Positions 7,717-17,301 of a stretch of 23,725 nucleotides of DNA are shown here, one piece after another. The DNA lies in NCBI GenBank assembly GCA_004558595.1, contig SFCN01000030.1, positions 1 through 23,725 on the forward strand, in the 5' to 3' direction. Within the stretch, counting starts at the first letter, position 1. Each line of letters opens with the position of its first letter. A program made the translations under genes and the position numbers. This DNA is from Phascolarctobacterium sp. (GTDB taxonomy: Bacteria; Bacillota; Negativicutes; Acidaminococcales; Acidaminococcaceae). The notes under the pieces were generated by a model. It was not told the DNA's origin. It made no database searches and was given only the letters and a program-made list of their open reading frames with translations.

Positions 7717-9276
7717 CTACTTCAAAATTTTCTTAAGGACAGGCAGCTGCGCCAGCTCCTGTTTAGTTAGAACACCCGAAACCAGCAGCAAGCCTGCGTA
7801 AAAAGCAGCCGCTATGACCATGGCGCTGATGGTTGCCAAAACCATGCCCAAGCTGGGCGCAAGGAGCTGCTGGCTCCACCAAGCAGCTCCGCCCATAAGC
7901 AGAGCCGCCAAAATAATCTTTATTATATTATACCAATGGAATTTGATTTTGTAATAACGCAGAACGAGAATATTTAAAAGCGCCGTTAAGCCAAAATTAA
8001 TATTGGTAGCCCAAGCCGCTCCGGCGATATTCCAAGCAGCATTAGTCAACTGGCACACGGCGAAAAGCTTGGCAATAATACCCACCAGCATGTGAGCCAT
8101 GGGTAAATTACTATGTCCCATTCCCTGCAGCATACCCGTGGTTACCTGATGCAAGCCCAAAAACCACAGGGAAGGCGCCGAATGCATAATGGCCGTGCCC
8201 GCCTTAGCCGTACCATATAAAAGCAAGCTGATGGGATCTGCCAAAACTGCCATGCCCACAGCGGCGGGCACGGTGATGAGACAGCATAGCTTCATAGCTG
8301 TGGAGGCCTTGGCTTCAACGACATCCGGTCGCTTCAAGGTATAGGCTTCGGCAATGGCCGGCACTAGGCTCGTAGCCAAGCTCATAGTAGGAATAGTCGC
8401 CAACAGCAGAAGTGGCTGAGCCATGCCGGCCAAATAGCCGAACAAGGTCGTGGCCTGCTCCACAGTAAAGCCACTCTCAATGAGATAGCCTGGCACCAGC
8501 AGCACATCGATACTGTTAGTCACAGGCACCAGCACATTGGCGCAGGACACCGGCAACGCAAGGAGCAGCAGCTCCTTGACTAATTGAGTGGAGCTGAGCT
8601 CCTCCTTGCAGGGCTTCAGCTCCGCCTCTGCTAGCCAACGCTTGCGGTAGTAGCGATAAAAGCAGCCCAGCACAACCATGCCCATAAGGCTGCCGGGGAC
8701 AGCGCCAAAGGCGGCGCCGGCAGCGGCATATTCAAGGCCGTAGGGCAGCAGCGCATAGGCTAATAAAACCATAGTCACCACCCGGATGAACTGCTCTAAG
8801 ATTTGGGACACTGCTGGCGGCGTCATCAGCTGGTGGCCTTGAAAAAGGCCACGGAAGCTAGCCAGCACGGTTCCGAAGAAGACCGCAGGCGCCAAGGCCA
8901 CCAGAGAGTAGTAGGCACGGCCATCCTTAATGATGCCGCTATCCACTAACCATCCCGCCGCCAGCACCAGCGCCAGCGCCAAGCCCAAGCCTAAAAGGCT
9001 CATCAGGCGCAGGCTCAGGTGGAATACCCGGCGTACGTTGCCAACGTCATCCTTGGCTAAATAGCGAGAAACCACGATGGATATAGCCACGGGAATGCCC
9101 GCTGAAGAGATAGCCAAAAGCAGCAAGTAAACAGGATACGCCATTTGATAAAGGCCTATTCCCTCACCGCCAAGCAAACGTGAAAGCAGAATGCGGTTTA
9201 CGGAGCCAATGATTTTTACAACCAGTCCTGCCAGCGTAAGAATCATAGCGCCATGTAAAAATTTATCCTTTCCCAT
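7717..9276 (-). CDS. MOP-superfamily lipid/polysaccharide flippase, SpoVB/YabM/MurJ-like
   Basis: Integral membrane protein of 519 aa with about 14 hydrophobic segments. The N-terminal signature reads LAGLVVKIIGSVNRILLSRL, then GGEGIGLYQMAYPVYLLLLA and SSAGIPVAISIVVSRYLA, typical of the SpoVB/MurJ branch. The family flips lipid-linked precursors such as lipid II or other undecaprenyl-linked sugars across the inner membrane. The position directly before mazG matches B. subtilis yabM, itself SpoVB-like but not sporulation-restricted. Whether this copy is the main lipid II flippase cannot be decided here. The ATG has an AAGGTGAAGG purine run upstream. Transcription probably starts at the promoter at 9305-9333. 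Confidence 0.9.
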   Translation of the reverse strand: MGKDKFLHGAMILTLAGLVVKIIGSVNRILLSRLLGGEGIGLYQMAYPVYLLLLAISSAGIPVAISIVVSRYLAKDDVGNVRRVFHLSLRLMSLLGLGLALALVLAAGWLVDSGIIKDGRAYYSLVALAPAVFFGTVLASFRGLFQGHQLMTPPAVSQILEQFIRVVTMVLLAYALLPYGLEYAAAGAAFGAVPGSLMGMVVLGCFYRYYRKRWLAEAELKPCKEELSSTQLVKELLLLALPVSCANVLVPVTNSIDVLLVPGYLIESGFTVEQATTLFGYLAGMAQPLLLLATIPTMSLATSLVPAIAEAYTLKRPDVVEAKASTAMKLCCLITVPAAVGMAVLADPISLLLYGTAKAGTAIMHSAPSLWFLGLHQVTTGMLQGMGHSNLPMAHMLVGIIAKLFAVCQLTNAAWNIAGAAWATNINFGLTALLNILVLRYYKIKFHWYNIIKIILAALLMGGAAWWSQQLLAPSLGMVLATISAMVIAAAFYAGLLLVSGVLTKQELAQLPVLKKILK

Positions 9277-9304
9277 CTGCCTTCACCTTCTTTCAAATAA
9301 TCAA

Positions 9305-9333
9305 ATTTTATTAGAATTTATACAAACCAGCAA
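9305..9333 (-). promoter_or_regulatory. Promoter for the flippase-mazG operon, with its -35 box in the repeat arm
   Basis: Minus-strand TTGCTG (9333-9328), a 17-base spacer and TAAAAT (9310-9305), about 29 bases before the flippase start. The -35 box lies at the very end of the inverted-repeat arm of the 9329-9581 element. Confidence 0.55.
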
Positions 9334-9581
9334 TTAGCTTATCAGCAAGGGAGCTGTGATTTTTAGCGAATAAGTGGTTGGTACAATAGAAGCAAGGTTT
9401 CGAAAAACTATATCCCTCTGCGAACAGATTGGACACCGCAGCTTCGTGATTGTACCCCACGAAATTCGCGTTATCCCCAAGGGGACAGCTCCCTGCACAA
9501 ATTCTGCTGCGTGCGGGGCACTTGCACAATTTGGCGACTCGCTTGAGAAAATCACCGCGAGTGCGCTGATAACTAATTGCT
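9329..9581. other. Structured intergenic element with terminal inverted repeats (unidentified)
   Basis: This accounts for nearly all of the 296-base gap between mfd and the flippase gene. The ends pair: AGCAATTAGCTTATCAGC (9329-9346) with GCTGATAACTAATTGCT (9565-9581), with one bulged base. Inside, GTGATTTTTAGCGA (9356-9369) pairs with TCGCTTGAGAAAATCAC (9539-9555), leaving a bulge. GGTACAATAGAAGC (9380-9393) pairs with GCTTCGTGATTGTACC (9441-9456) and encloses CTGCG/CGCAG (9418-9422, 9437-9441). CCCC-AA-GGGG lies at 9475-9484 and CCCTGCAC/GTGCGGGG at 9491-9498 and 9511-9518. I do not recognise RNase P, tmRNA, SRP, 6S or a riboswitch class. There is no convincing U-tract on either strand. It may be a non-coding RNA, a long leader, or a small non-autonomous mobile element; the strand is undecided. 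Several open frames of about 73 codons cross it, and I do not regard them as genes. Confidence 0.55.
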
Positions 9582-12500
9582 CGCTTTATGATTGAACTTA
9601 TTACCTAGCGCTAATAATGGCAATGTTTTCTCCAACCACTTCAAAGGTTCTTCTTTGAGCGTATTCGTCTTATACAAAAGCTGGCTCTCCTTACCATTTT
9701 TAAAGCTCATACTATTTTTATTAGCGTTAAGCATCTTCATGAACACCTCCGTGTTCACATTCGCATGCTCTCCGAAAGTTATACGAATCATCCCTGGTCG
9801 CACGTTGATGCCGCGAATGCGCATCAAGCGGCACAAGCCCTTCAGGCTTGCCAAACGCCAGAGCATTTCTACCTCCGGCGGCAGCTCGCCAAAGCGGTCG
9901 ATGATTTCATCAAGCAAATCATCACGTTCACCATACTCCATCTCCGCCAAACGGCGATAGATTTCCATCTTGTAGCGGGGGTCAGCAATATAATCATCAG
10001 GTATATAGGCCTCCGCCGGTATTTCCAATACCGGCTCCGGCTCGGGTATAGCTACCTTGCCATTCTTCAGGCGATTAATAGTCTGCTCCAGCATCTCGCA
10101 GTAGGCCGCAAAGCCAATGCCCACAATATGCCCATGCTGCTGGCTGCCCAAGAGATTGCCTGCGCCACGAATTTCCAAATCACGCATGGCAATCTTAAAG
10201 CCAGCGCCTAGCTCCGTGAAGTCGCGAATAGCCTGTAAACGCTTTTCCGCGATCTCACTCAAAGCCTTATTAGGCTTGTAGACGAAATAAGCATAGGCCA
10301 AGCGGGAGCTACGGCCCACACGCCCACGCATCTGGTACAGCTGGGATAGGCCAAAATTTTCGGCTCCATCGATAATTATAGTATTAGCCAAGGGTACATC
10401 CAAGCCATTTTCTACGATGGTAGTACACAAAAGCATGTCACAACCGCCCTCGTAAAAGGTAATCATGGCATCCTCTAACATTTCCTCATTCATTTGGCCA
10501 TGGGCCAGCTTAATATTGATGCCCGGTACCAAGCGACGAATACGCGCCGCAATAGCCTCCAAGCCGCTAACACGATTGTGAATATAATAAATCCGACCAC
10601 CACGACGCAGCTCACGCTCGATAGCTTCCTTAATCATGCCATCGTTATACTCGCTCACATAGGTCTCCACCGGTAGTCTATCCTCCGGCGGCGACTCGAT
10701 CACGCTCATGTCGCGACCATTGACCAAAGCCAAATGTAAAGTGCGTGGAATGGGAGTTGCGCTTAAGGTCAACACATCGATGCCCGTGCGCCACTTTTTA
10801 ATCTTTTCCTTTTGCGCCACGCCAAAGCGCTGCTCTTCATCAATAACCAAAAGGCCTAGATTAGGAAACTGCACATCAGCCTGCAGCAGGCGGTGAGTAC
10901 CGATTAAAACATCCACCCTACCGTCCTCTAAATCCTGCAAGATACGCTTTTGCTCCTTAGGCAAGCAAAAACGATTAAGCATTTCCACATTGACGCCAAA
11001 ATTGCGCATGCGCTCCTTAAAGGTCAAATAATGCTGCTGAGCCAGCACTGTAGTCGGCACCATCACCGCTACCTGTTTGCCATCCACCACAGCCTTAAAA
11101 GCGGCTCGAATCGCTACCTCGGTTTTACCATAACCCACATCACCGCAGAGCAAGCGCTCCATGGGCTGGGGCTTTTCCATATCCGCCTTGATTTCGGCGA
11201 TAGCCTTCAATTGGTCAGGCGTTTCCTCATAAGGAAAGGCTTCCTCGAACTCATGCTGCAGCTCTGTGTCGGGGCTAAAGGCGTGTCCCGGCACGATCTG
11301 ACGCTGAGCGTAGAGTCGCAAAAGCTCCTCGGCCAGCTCCGTAATGGCCTTGGCAGCCTTAGAAGTGGTGCGTTTCCAATCGGTGCCGCCCATTTTGGAA
11401 AGGCGGGGAACCGTACCCTCGCTGCCCACATATTTATGCAAAAGGCCTACTTGATCCACAGGCACATACAGCTTATCATCTCCCGCATAAGCTAAAAGCA
11501 GATAATCCCGGTGAATACCGCCGACCTCCACATTTTCCACGCCAATGTAGCGACCAATGCCATGGATTTTATGGACCACATAGTCCCCGGCCTTAATATC
11601 CGAAAAATATTGCAGCTGCTGACCTTGGTTTTTACTATGCAGTCGCTTGCGCTTCTGCATGCCATAAATATCATTTTCCGTCAAAAGCAGCCAATTAGTA
11701 TCCCAAAAGCGGAAGCCGTGGTCCAAATCACCAAACATCACATTGATTTGGCCGGATTGCAGCCTTTCTTGAGAGTAAATCCCCTTAAGGCCGTAATTAT
11801 GCAGATTTTCCGCAAAGCCACGGGCCTTAATGCTGCTGGACATCATAATCACCGGCGTTATATTCTCCGCCAGCCAATTATGCAAATCCTCTACCAACAA
11901 ATTAGTATTTTTATTGTAGGGAGAAACCGAGCGCACAGGAATATTTAACGCCGGCAGCTGGCTCAGGTAACTATGGGCCAAAGCAGAAACTAGCTGAGCG
12001 CCACTGGCCGCGCATTGACCAATCAGCTCGTCCTTGGTGAATAGGTCTGCGGCCTCCTCCTTATTCTCCTTATCCAGCTTTTCCAGCATGGCGAAGGTAC
12101 GCACGGGCTCATCCACAACCACCAGCGTGCTTGAAACGCAATAGTCAAAAACGCTGGCATCGTATACGGCATCCCCCTCTACAGTTAAAGGCATAATCTT
12201 AATTTCACTAAGAGTTTGCAGGCTCCGCTGAGTATTAACATCAAAACTACGCATAGCGTCCAACTCATTATCGAACCACTCAATACGCACGGGAGCATTA
12301 CAGTTAATGGGAAAAACATCCATAATATCGCCACGCAAGCAGAATTGACCTATGGCATCCACTTGGTCCGTGCGTTCATAACCCAGATCCACTAGGGTCA
12401 TCAGCACATCCTTTTGCTCACGCTCTTCTCCCACCTTGAGTAGCAGCTGCTGCCCGCTAAGACCGCTGGGACGCAGCTGCCTTTGCTGCAAGGCCTCCGC

Positions 12501-12869
12501 TGTGATGAAGACGATACCGCGCTCCTCGCCCTGCAAGAAGCGTAAAGCAGCAGCACGCCCTGCCTGCAGCTCCAGGCTTTGGGTTTCCACCTGAATCCGA
12601 GGCAAATGCATGGGATAGAGCTCCTGCATGGGCAAATTGGGATAGAAGTAATTTAGCTCCCGCCTATAGGCGCGAATCTCTTCTCTTGACGCCGTGATAA
12701 AGGCTAAGCTACCCTTTTCCTGCAAGATTTTGTCCACGGCAGCAAAAAAGACCGGCTTGCTGCTACCAGCCAACCCGGTTAAAATACAAGCACGTTTTTC
12801 CTTTTGCCAAGCGGCAGCGCGTTGCGCCTCGGCAATCTGCGTCACCTGTTGCAGTAACAAATTTTCCAT
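9573..12869 (-). CDS. mfd: Transcription-repair coupling factor Mfd
   Basis: DNA translocase that removes RNA polymerase stalled at lesions and recruits UvrA. The start at MENLLLQQ gives 1098 aa. Residues 1 to about 400 are the UvrB-like N-terminal region. The RNA-polymerase-interacting CarD-like domain is at about 426-490 (GDYVVHKIHGIGRYIGVENV). The RecG-like motor has GDVGYGKT (576-583), DEEQ (677-680) and LSATPIPRT (702-710). A C-terminal TRCF domain follows PDDYIADPRYKMEIYRRLAE. No Shine-Dalgarno is evident before this ATG; an in-frame ATG 15 codons upstream lies within the terminator hairpin and also lacks a well-spaced site. The stop codon TAG lies inside the 9329-9581 repeat arm. The neighbourhood is the Firmicute mfd-yabM-mazG order. 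Confidence 0.96.
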   Translation of the reverse strand: MENLLLQQVTQIAEAQRAAAWQKEKRACILTGLAGSSKPVFFAAVDKILQEKGSLAFITASREEIRAYRRELNYFYPNLPMQELYPMHLPRIQVETQSLELQAGRAAALRFLQGEERGIVFITAEALQQRQLRPSGLSGQQLLLKVGEEREQKDVLMTLVDLGYERTDQVDAIGQFCLRGDIMDVFPINCNAPVRIEWFDNELDAMRSFDVNTQRSLQTLSEIKIMPLTVEGDAVYDASVFDYCVSSTLVVVDEPVRTFAMLEKLDKENKEEAADLFTKDELIGQCAASGAQLVSALAHSYLSQLPALNIPVRSVSPYNKNTNLLVEDLHNWLAENITPVIMMSSSIKARGFAENLHNYGLKGIYSQERLQSGQINVMFGDLDHGFRFWDTNWLLLTENDIYGMQKRKRLHSKNQGQQLQYFSDIKAGDYVVHKIHGIGRYIGVENVEVGGIHRDYLLLAYAGDDKLYVPVDQVGLLHKYVGSEGTVPRLSKMGGTDWKRTTSKAAKAITELAEELLRLYAQRQIVPGHAFSPDTELQHEFEEAFPYEETPDQLKAIAEIKADMEKPQPMERLLCGDVGYGKTEVAIRAAFKAVVDGKQVAVMVPTTVLAQQHYLTFKERMRNFGVNVEMLNRFCLPKEQKRILQDLEDGRVDVLIGTHRLLQADVQFPNLGLLVIDEEQRFGVAQKEKIKKWRTGIDVLTLSATPIPRTLHLALVNGRDMSVIESPPEDRLPVETYVSEYNDGMIKEAIERELRRGGRIYYIHNRVSGLEAIAARIRRLVPGINIKLAHGQMNEEMLEDAMITFYEGGCDMLLCTTIVENGLDVPLANTIIIDGAENFGLSQLYQMRGRVGRSSRLAYAYFVYKPNKALSEIAEKRLQAIRDFTELGAGFKIAMRDLEIRGAGNLLGSQQHGHIVGIGFAAYCEMLEQTINRLKNGKVAIPEPEPVLEIPAEAYIPDDYIADPRYKMEIYRRLAEMEYGERDDLLDEIIDRFGELPPEVEMLWRLASLKGLCRLMRIRGINVRPGMIRITFGEHANVNTEVFMKMLNANKNSMSFKNGKESQLLYKTNTLKEEPLKWLEKTLPLLALGNKFNHKASN

Positions 12870-12875
12870 AATCTG

Positions 12876-12919
12876 ATAATAAAAACACCAAATAGGGCAT
12901 GAAAAAAATTTCATACCCT
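12876..12919 (-). terminator. Terminator between glpX and mfd
   Basis: Minus-strand stem AGGGTATGAAA / TTTCATGCCCT (12919-12894; 11 pairs, one G-U), a loop of four T, then ATTTGGTGTTTTTATT. It ends about 24 bases before the mfd start. Confidence 0.7.
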
Positions 12920-12939
12920 AAAAAGTCACATTTAACCTA

Positions 12940-12969
12940 GACGAGGGAGAAGGCACCTTATCGCTCGTC
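12940..12969 (-). other. Hairpin just after glpX
   Basis: GACGAG (12940-12945) pairs with CTCGTC (12964-12969) around a smaller AAGG/CCTT stem (12950-12953, 12956-12959). No T run follows. It may be part of the glpX 3' end structure together with the terminator at 12876-12919. Confidence 0.4.
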
Positions 12970-12982
12970 TCTATAGAAGTTT

Positions 12983-13945
<963 letters not shown>

Positions 13946-14002
13946 TACTTTCATCACTCCTTAATATATTCAGTTCAATGAAAACAGTATTACATTACCT
14001 TT

Positions 14003-14031
14003 ATTATGACACTTTCGGACTATTTTAGCAA
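14003..14031 (-). promoter_or_regulatory. glpX promoter
   Basis: Minus-strand TTGCTA (14031-14026), a 17-base spacer and CATAAT (14008-14003), about 57 bases before the glpX start, in the 131-base gap after the YIP1 gene. Confidence 0.65.
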
Positions 14032-14076
14032 CTACAAATTAGTATACTCTAATAGTTTTATAGCGTTCTTTTATCA

Positions 14077-14640
14077 CTAAAAGCTTAGACTAACCAGCCT
14101 AAAGCCAATCTGCCAAGGCAACGCAAAAACGATGTAAAGCAAAAGCAGACTAAAAAGTAGCGCTATGGCAGCCCTAAAACAGTCCACTAAATACACTGCC
14201 TCTAGAGTCCGCACTAATAAATAGAGCATCCATAGGCAACCCACAAGAAAAATTCCGCCTAACAGGGGCAAGCCGCCCAGCCCCATTTTGCCTGCCAAGA
14301 GAGCTCCCGGCGTCAGCAAGAGAAAGGGCAGTGTCGTATAGCCTAAAAGGCAAATCAATCCCACAGGGTCCCCGGCCAAGGCTCCAAAGGTTTCCATAAT
14401 ACCGTGAATCAGAAAGCCATACAGAGCCAGCGCCGTAGCCGAAATCAGCACTGTGCAAATAATAATAGCGAAGCGAATCTGCAGGGACTGCTCTAAAAGC
14501 CAACAATTGGTGACCACGCCAGTGAAAAAGCCCACGCTGATAGTGAAGTAAAAGGCACTGCGCCACAGGCAGGGCTGCTTGACCAAAGCGGCCATACCCG
14601 CTCCCGGATCAAAGAGCACATCATAGGTTTTGCGCCGCAT
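14077..14640 (-). CDS. YIP1-family integral membrane protein
   Basis: Membrane protein of 187 aa with about five hydrophobic segments (near residues 29-48, 55-77, 93-113, 120-148 and 158-182) after a short cytosolic start, MRRKTYDVLFDPGAGMAAL. Layout and size resemble the bacterial YIP1/DUF1282 group, but no diagnostic motif settles this, so the family call is tentative and the function unknown. The start codon is preceded by GAGGTG at seven bases, formed by the last codons of sppA, with only six bases between the genes. Translational coupling to sppA is likely and suggests a shared envelope role. Confidence 0.72.
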   Translation of the reverse strand: MRRKTYDVLFDPGAGMAALVKQPCLWRSAFYFTISVGFFTGVVTNCWLLEQSLQIRFAIIICTVLISATALALYGFLIHGIMETFGALAGDPVGLICLLGYTTLPFLLLTPGALLAGKMGLGGLPLLGGIFLVGCLWMLYLLVRTLEAVYLVDCFRAAIALLFSLLLLYIVFALPWQIGFRLVSLSF

Positions 14641-14646
14641 CTTGTG

Positions 14647-15603
14647 TCACCTCGTCATGTTTTGTACTGCAGGAGCGGTACCTAAAAAGCCACTCTGAAA
14701 TTGCTCCAGCAGTTGTCCCTTAATCATCTTCGCGATTTCCGCGCTCAGAAAATATTCCCAGGGCTGCTGCTTTTCCCTTTCCTTAACAGGGGGCAGGCCG
14801 TCCTTGCCCGGGTTAATTTTACCCAAAGCTCCGGCAGCGGCCAACGCATCATAATAATCGCCCAGCTCATCCACCAAGCCAATATTCTTGGCTTGACGAC
14901 CGGTATAAATGCGACCATCGGCGATAGCGCGCACCTTGCTGGTCTCCATGCGGCGACCAGCAGCCACAGTATACACAAACTGATCATAGATTTCGTCCAC
15001 GATATTTTGCAGGATTTCCTTTTCCTCCGCCGTCATTTTACGGTCAGGGGTCATAATATCCTTATAAGGACCACTTTTGATTTTATCGCTGGTGATACCA
15101 ATTTTCTTGAACAGCTCTTCAGTATTCATATAGGGCATATACACACCGATGCTGCCCGTTAACGTAGTAGCATTAGCGTAAATCTTATCGCTGGAGCAGG
15201 CCGCGATCCAATAAGCGGCACTGGCGCCCATATTGCCCATACAAGCCACAATGGGCTTTTTAGTTTGTTCCTTAAAGCGAGCCAGCTCGCGGCCCACCTC
15301 TTCGGCTGCCGTAGCGCTACCGCCACCGCTATCAATGCGCAGCAGTAAAGCCTTGACACTATCATCAGCGGCAGCCTCGCGAATCTGCCTCATAATGCTG
15401 CCACTAGTAACAACACTAGCTTGGTTAAACAGACTGTCCTTGCTGTCAGCGCCACAAACAATGGTACCATCAATATTAATCACAGCAACGCGATCGGGCA
15501 CAGTAACGGTCTTTTCGTTATTATTATTACCCTTCAGCAGAGAAACCACAAAGCTCAGCACTGCCAAAAGCAGTACCGCGCTGATGAAAATTTTCTTTAA
15601 CAT
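14647..15603 (-). CDS. sppA: Signal peptide peptidase SppA (S49 family)
   Basis: Membrane-anchored serine protease that degrades signal peptides left after secretion. Residues 5-23 form an N-terminal membrane anchor. The nucleophile is Ser128 in GNMGASAAYW (123-132), and the general-base lysine is most likely Lys181 in SGPYKD (177-182). The spacing of 53 residues is close to that of the B. subtilis Ser-Lys dyad. LLLRIDSGGG (87-96) forms the usual crotonase-like strand and turn. At 318 aa it is the short, Gram-positive type of SppA. AGGAGG lies five bases before the ATG. It starts 12 bases after pyrG, so it probably belongs to the argS-pyrG operon. Confidence 0.94.
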   Translation of the reverse strand: MLKKIFISAVLLLAVLSFVVSLLKGNNNNEKTVTVPDRVAVINIDGTIVCGADSKDSLFNQASVVTSGSIMRQIREAAADDSVKALLLRIDSGGGSATAAEEVGRELARFKEQTKKPIVACMGNMGASAAYWIAACSSDKIYANATTLTGSIGVYMPYMNTEELFKKIGITSDKIKSGPYKDIMTPDRKMTAEEKEILQNIVDEIYDQFVYTVAAGRRMETSKVRAIADGRIYTGRQAKNIGLVDELGDYYDALAAAGALGKINPGKDGLPPVKEREKQQPWEYFLSAEIAKMIKGQLLEQFQSGFLGTAPAVQNMTR

Positions 15604-15615
15604 GTAAACCTCCTA

Positions 15616-17241
15616 TTATTTCTGCTCCTTCAAAGCAGCCCCGATAAAATCGCGGAATAAAGGATGGGGATTGGTGGGACGAGATTTAAACTCCGGATGG
15701 AATTGGGCTCCCAAGAACCAGGGATGCTCGCTCTCTGGCAGCTCCACAATCTCTACCAAACGCCCATTGGGTAGGGTTCCGCCCAGCTTCAATCCCTTAG
15801 ACAGAATTTCGTCGCGGAAGGCGTTATTAAACTCATAACGATGACGATGACGCTCGTAAATCAGCTCTTCCTTATAAGCCTTCATTGTCAGGCTATCGGG
15901 ATAAACCTTGCAGGGATACAGGCCCAAGCGCATGGTACCGCCCATATCCTCCACATCCAGCTGCTCCGGCATCAAATCGATAACAGGATGGGTGCTCTCA
16001 GGCGCAAATTCAGAGCTATTGGCATCAGTCATGCCGCAAACGTGGCGTGCGAATTCAATAACGGCGCATTGCATACCCAAGCAAATACCAAAGAAAGGAA
16101 TTTTATGCTCACGTGCATACTGAATAGCCTTAATCTTGCCCTCAATACCACGATTACCAAAGCCACCGGGCACCAAAATGCCATCCACGCCTTCCATAGC
16201 CTTGTCCATATCGGTGTCTTCGGCTTCAATCTCCTCGGCATTAACCCATTTTATTTTCAGCTCAGCCTCGTTGGCCAAAGCCGCATGACGTAAAGATTCG
16301 GTGATACTGATATAAGCATCCTGCAAAGCCACATATTTACCAACGACGGCAATAGTGACCTTGCGGTCATATCGCTTCAAAATGCGGGCCACCATATCAT
16401 GCCAGCCGCTCATATCCTTGGGCTTATCCTCCATGTCCAGCTTGCGCAGAACGATGGTGTCCAAACCCTGCTCCTCCATGAGCATGGGCACCTCGTAAAT
16501 GCTCCTAGCAGTAAGATTCTGGATAACCGCGTCCGGATCCACATCACAGAACATGGCCATTTTTTCACGCATATCCTTAGAAATAGGCTTCTCGCTGCGG
16601 CACACAATAATATCGGGAGAAATACCGATGCTGCGTAGCTCCTTAACGCTATGCTGAGTGGGTTTAGTTTTCAGCTCGCCAGCGGCAGCAATATAAGGCA
16701 CAAGCGTAACATGAATGTACAGAACATCGTTACGGCCCACTTCCTTTTTCACCTGACGAATGGCCTCCAGGAAGGGCAAGCTCTCAATATCACCTACAGT
16801 ACCACCAATTTCCGTAATAACAAAATCGGCATTATCCTGTTCGCCTACAAGGAACACTCTTTCCTTGATGGCATTGGTAATATGGGGAATAACCTGCACC
16901 GTACCGCCCAGATAATCACCACGGCGCTCCTTATTAATAACGCTTTGATAAATTTTACCGGTGGTAGTATTGGAGTTCTTAGATAAGTTGATATCAATAA
17001 AGCGCTCATAGTGGCCTAAATCCAAATCGGTCTCGGCTCCATCATCGGTAACAAAAACCTCACCGTGCTGATAAGGGCTCATAGTACCCGGATCTATATT
17101 TATGTACGGATCAAATTTTTGGATGGTTACCTTGTAACCACGGCTTTTCAGCAAACGCCCCAAGGAAGCAGCCGTAATGCCCTTGCCTAAAGAAGAAACA
17201 ACGCCGCCAGTTACAAAAATGTACTTAGTATTAGTAGTCAT
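15616..17241 (-). CDS. pyrG: CTP synthase
   Basis: Makes CTP from UTP, ATP and glutamine. The N-terminal synthetase domain opens with KYIFVTGGVVSSLGKGI (residues 6-22). The C-terminal glutaminase domain has GGFGNRGIEGK (359-369), the nucleophile Cys387 in GICLGMQ (385-391) and His515/Glu517 in QFHPEF. The length of 541 aa is standard. The ATG is preceded by GAGGGGG at eight bases. It follows argS by 93 bases that hold a strong hairpin and a possible promoter. In B. subtilis pyrG lies in the rpoE-pyrG-spo0F-fba-glpX region, which is consistent with glpX nearby. Confidence 0.97.
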   Translation of the reverse strand: MTTNTKYIFVTGGVVSSLGKGITAASLGRLLKSRGYKVTIQKFDPYINIDPGTMSPYQHGEVFVTDDGAETDLDLGHYERFIDINLSKNSNTTTGKIYQSVINKERRGDYLGGTVQVIPHITNAIKERVFLVGEQDNADFVITEIGGTVGDIESLPFLEAIRQVKKEVGRNDVLYIHVTLVPYIAAAGELKTKPTQHSVKELRSIGISPDIIVCRSEKPISKDMREKMAMFCDVDPDAVIQNLTARSIYEVPMLMEEQGLDTIVLRKLDMEDKPKDMSGWHDMVARILKRYDRKVTIAVVGKYVALQDAYISITESLRHAALANEAELKIKWVNAEEIEAEDTDMDKAMEGVDGILVPGGFGNRGIEGKIKAIQYAREHKIPFFGICLGMQCAVIEFARHVCGMTDANSSEFAPESTHPVIDLMPEQLDVEDMGGTMRLGLYPCKVYPDSLTMKAYKEELIYERHRHRYEFNNAFRDEILSKGLKLGGTLPNGRLVEIVELPESEHPWFLGAQFHPEFKSRPTNPHPLFRDFIGAALKEQK

Positions 17242-17259
17242 ACTTAAATCCCCCTCAAG

Positions 17260-17288
17260 ATTACAAAAAATGTCTACAATATGTTCAA
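17260..17288 (-). promoter_or_regulatory. Possible pyrG promoter
   Basis: Minus-strand TTGAAC (17288-17283), a 17-base spacer and TGTAAT (17265-17260). Transcription would begin in or next to the G run that also acts as the ribosome site, leaving a leader of only about 12 bases, so this is uncertain. Confidence 0.3.
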
Positions 17289-17301
17289 TATTAAATTATA
17301 T

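Noticed and set aside
9329..9581. RNase P RNA, tmRNA, SRP RNA or 6S RNA
   Set aside because: I looked for the conserved cores, such as the tRNA-like ends of tmRNA and the GGAA-loop helix of SRP RNA, and found none on either strand.
9311..9595. Three overlapping frames of about 72-73 codons in the mfd-flippase gap, one cysteine-rich
   Set aside because: They overlap each other on both strands, lack ribosome sites and are better explained by the folded repeat structure. Conservation of one frame in relatives would reopen the question.
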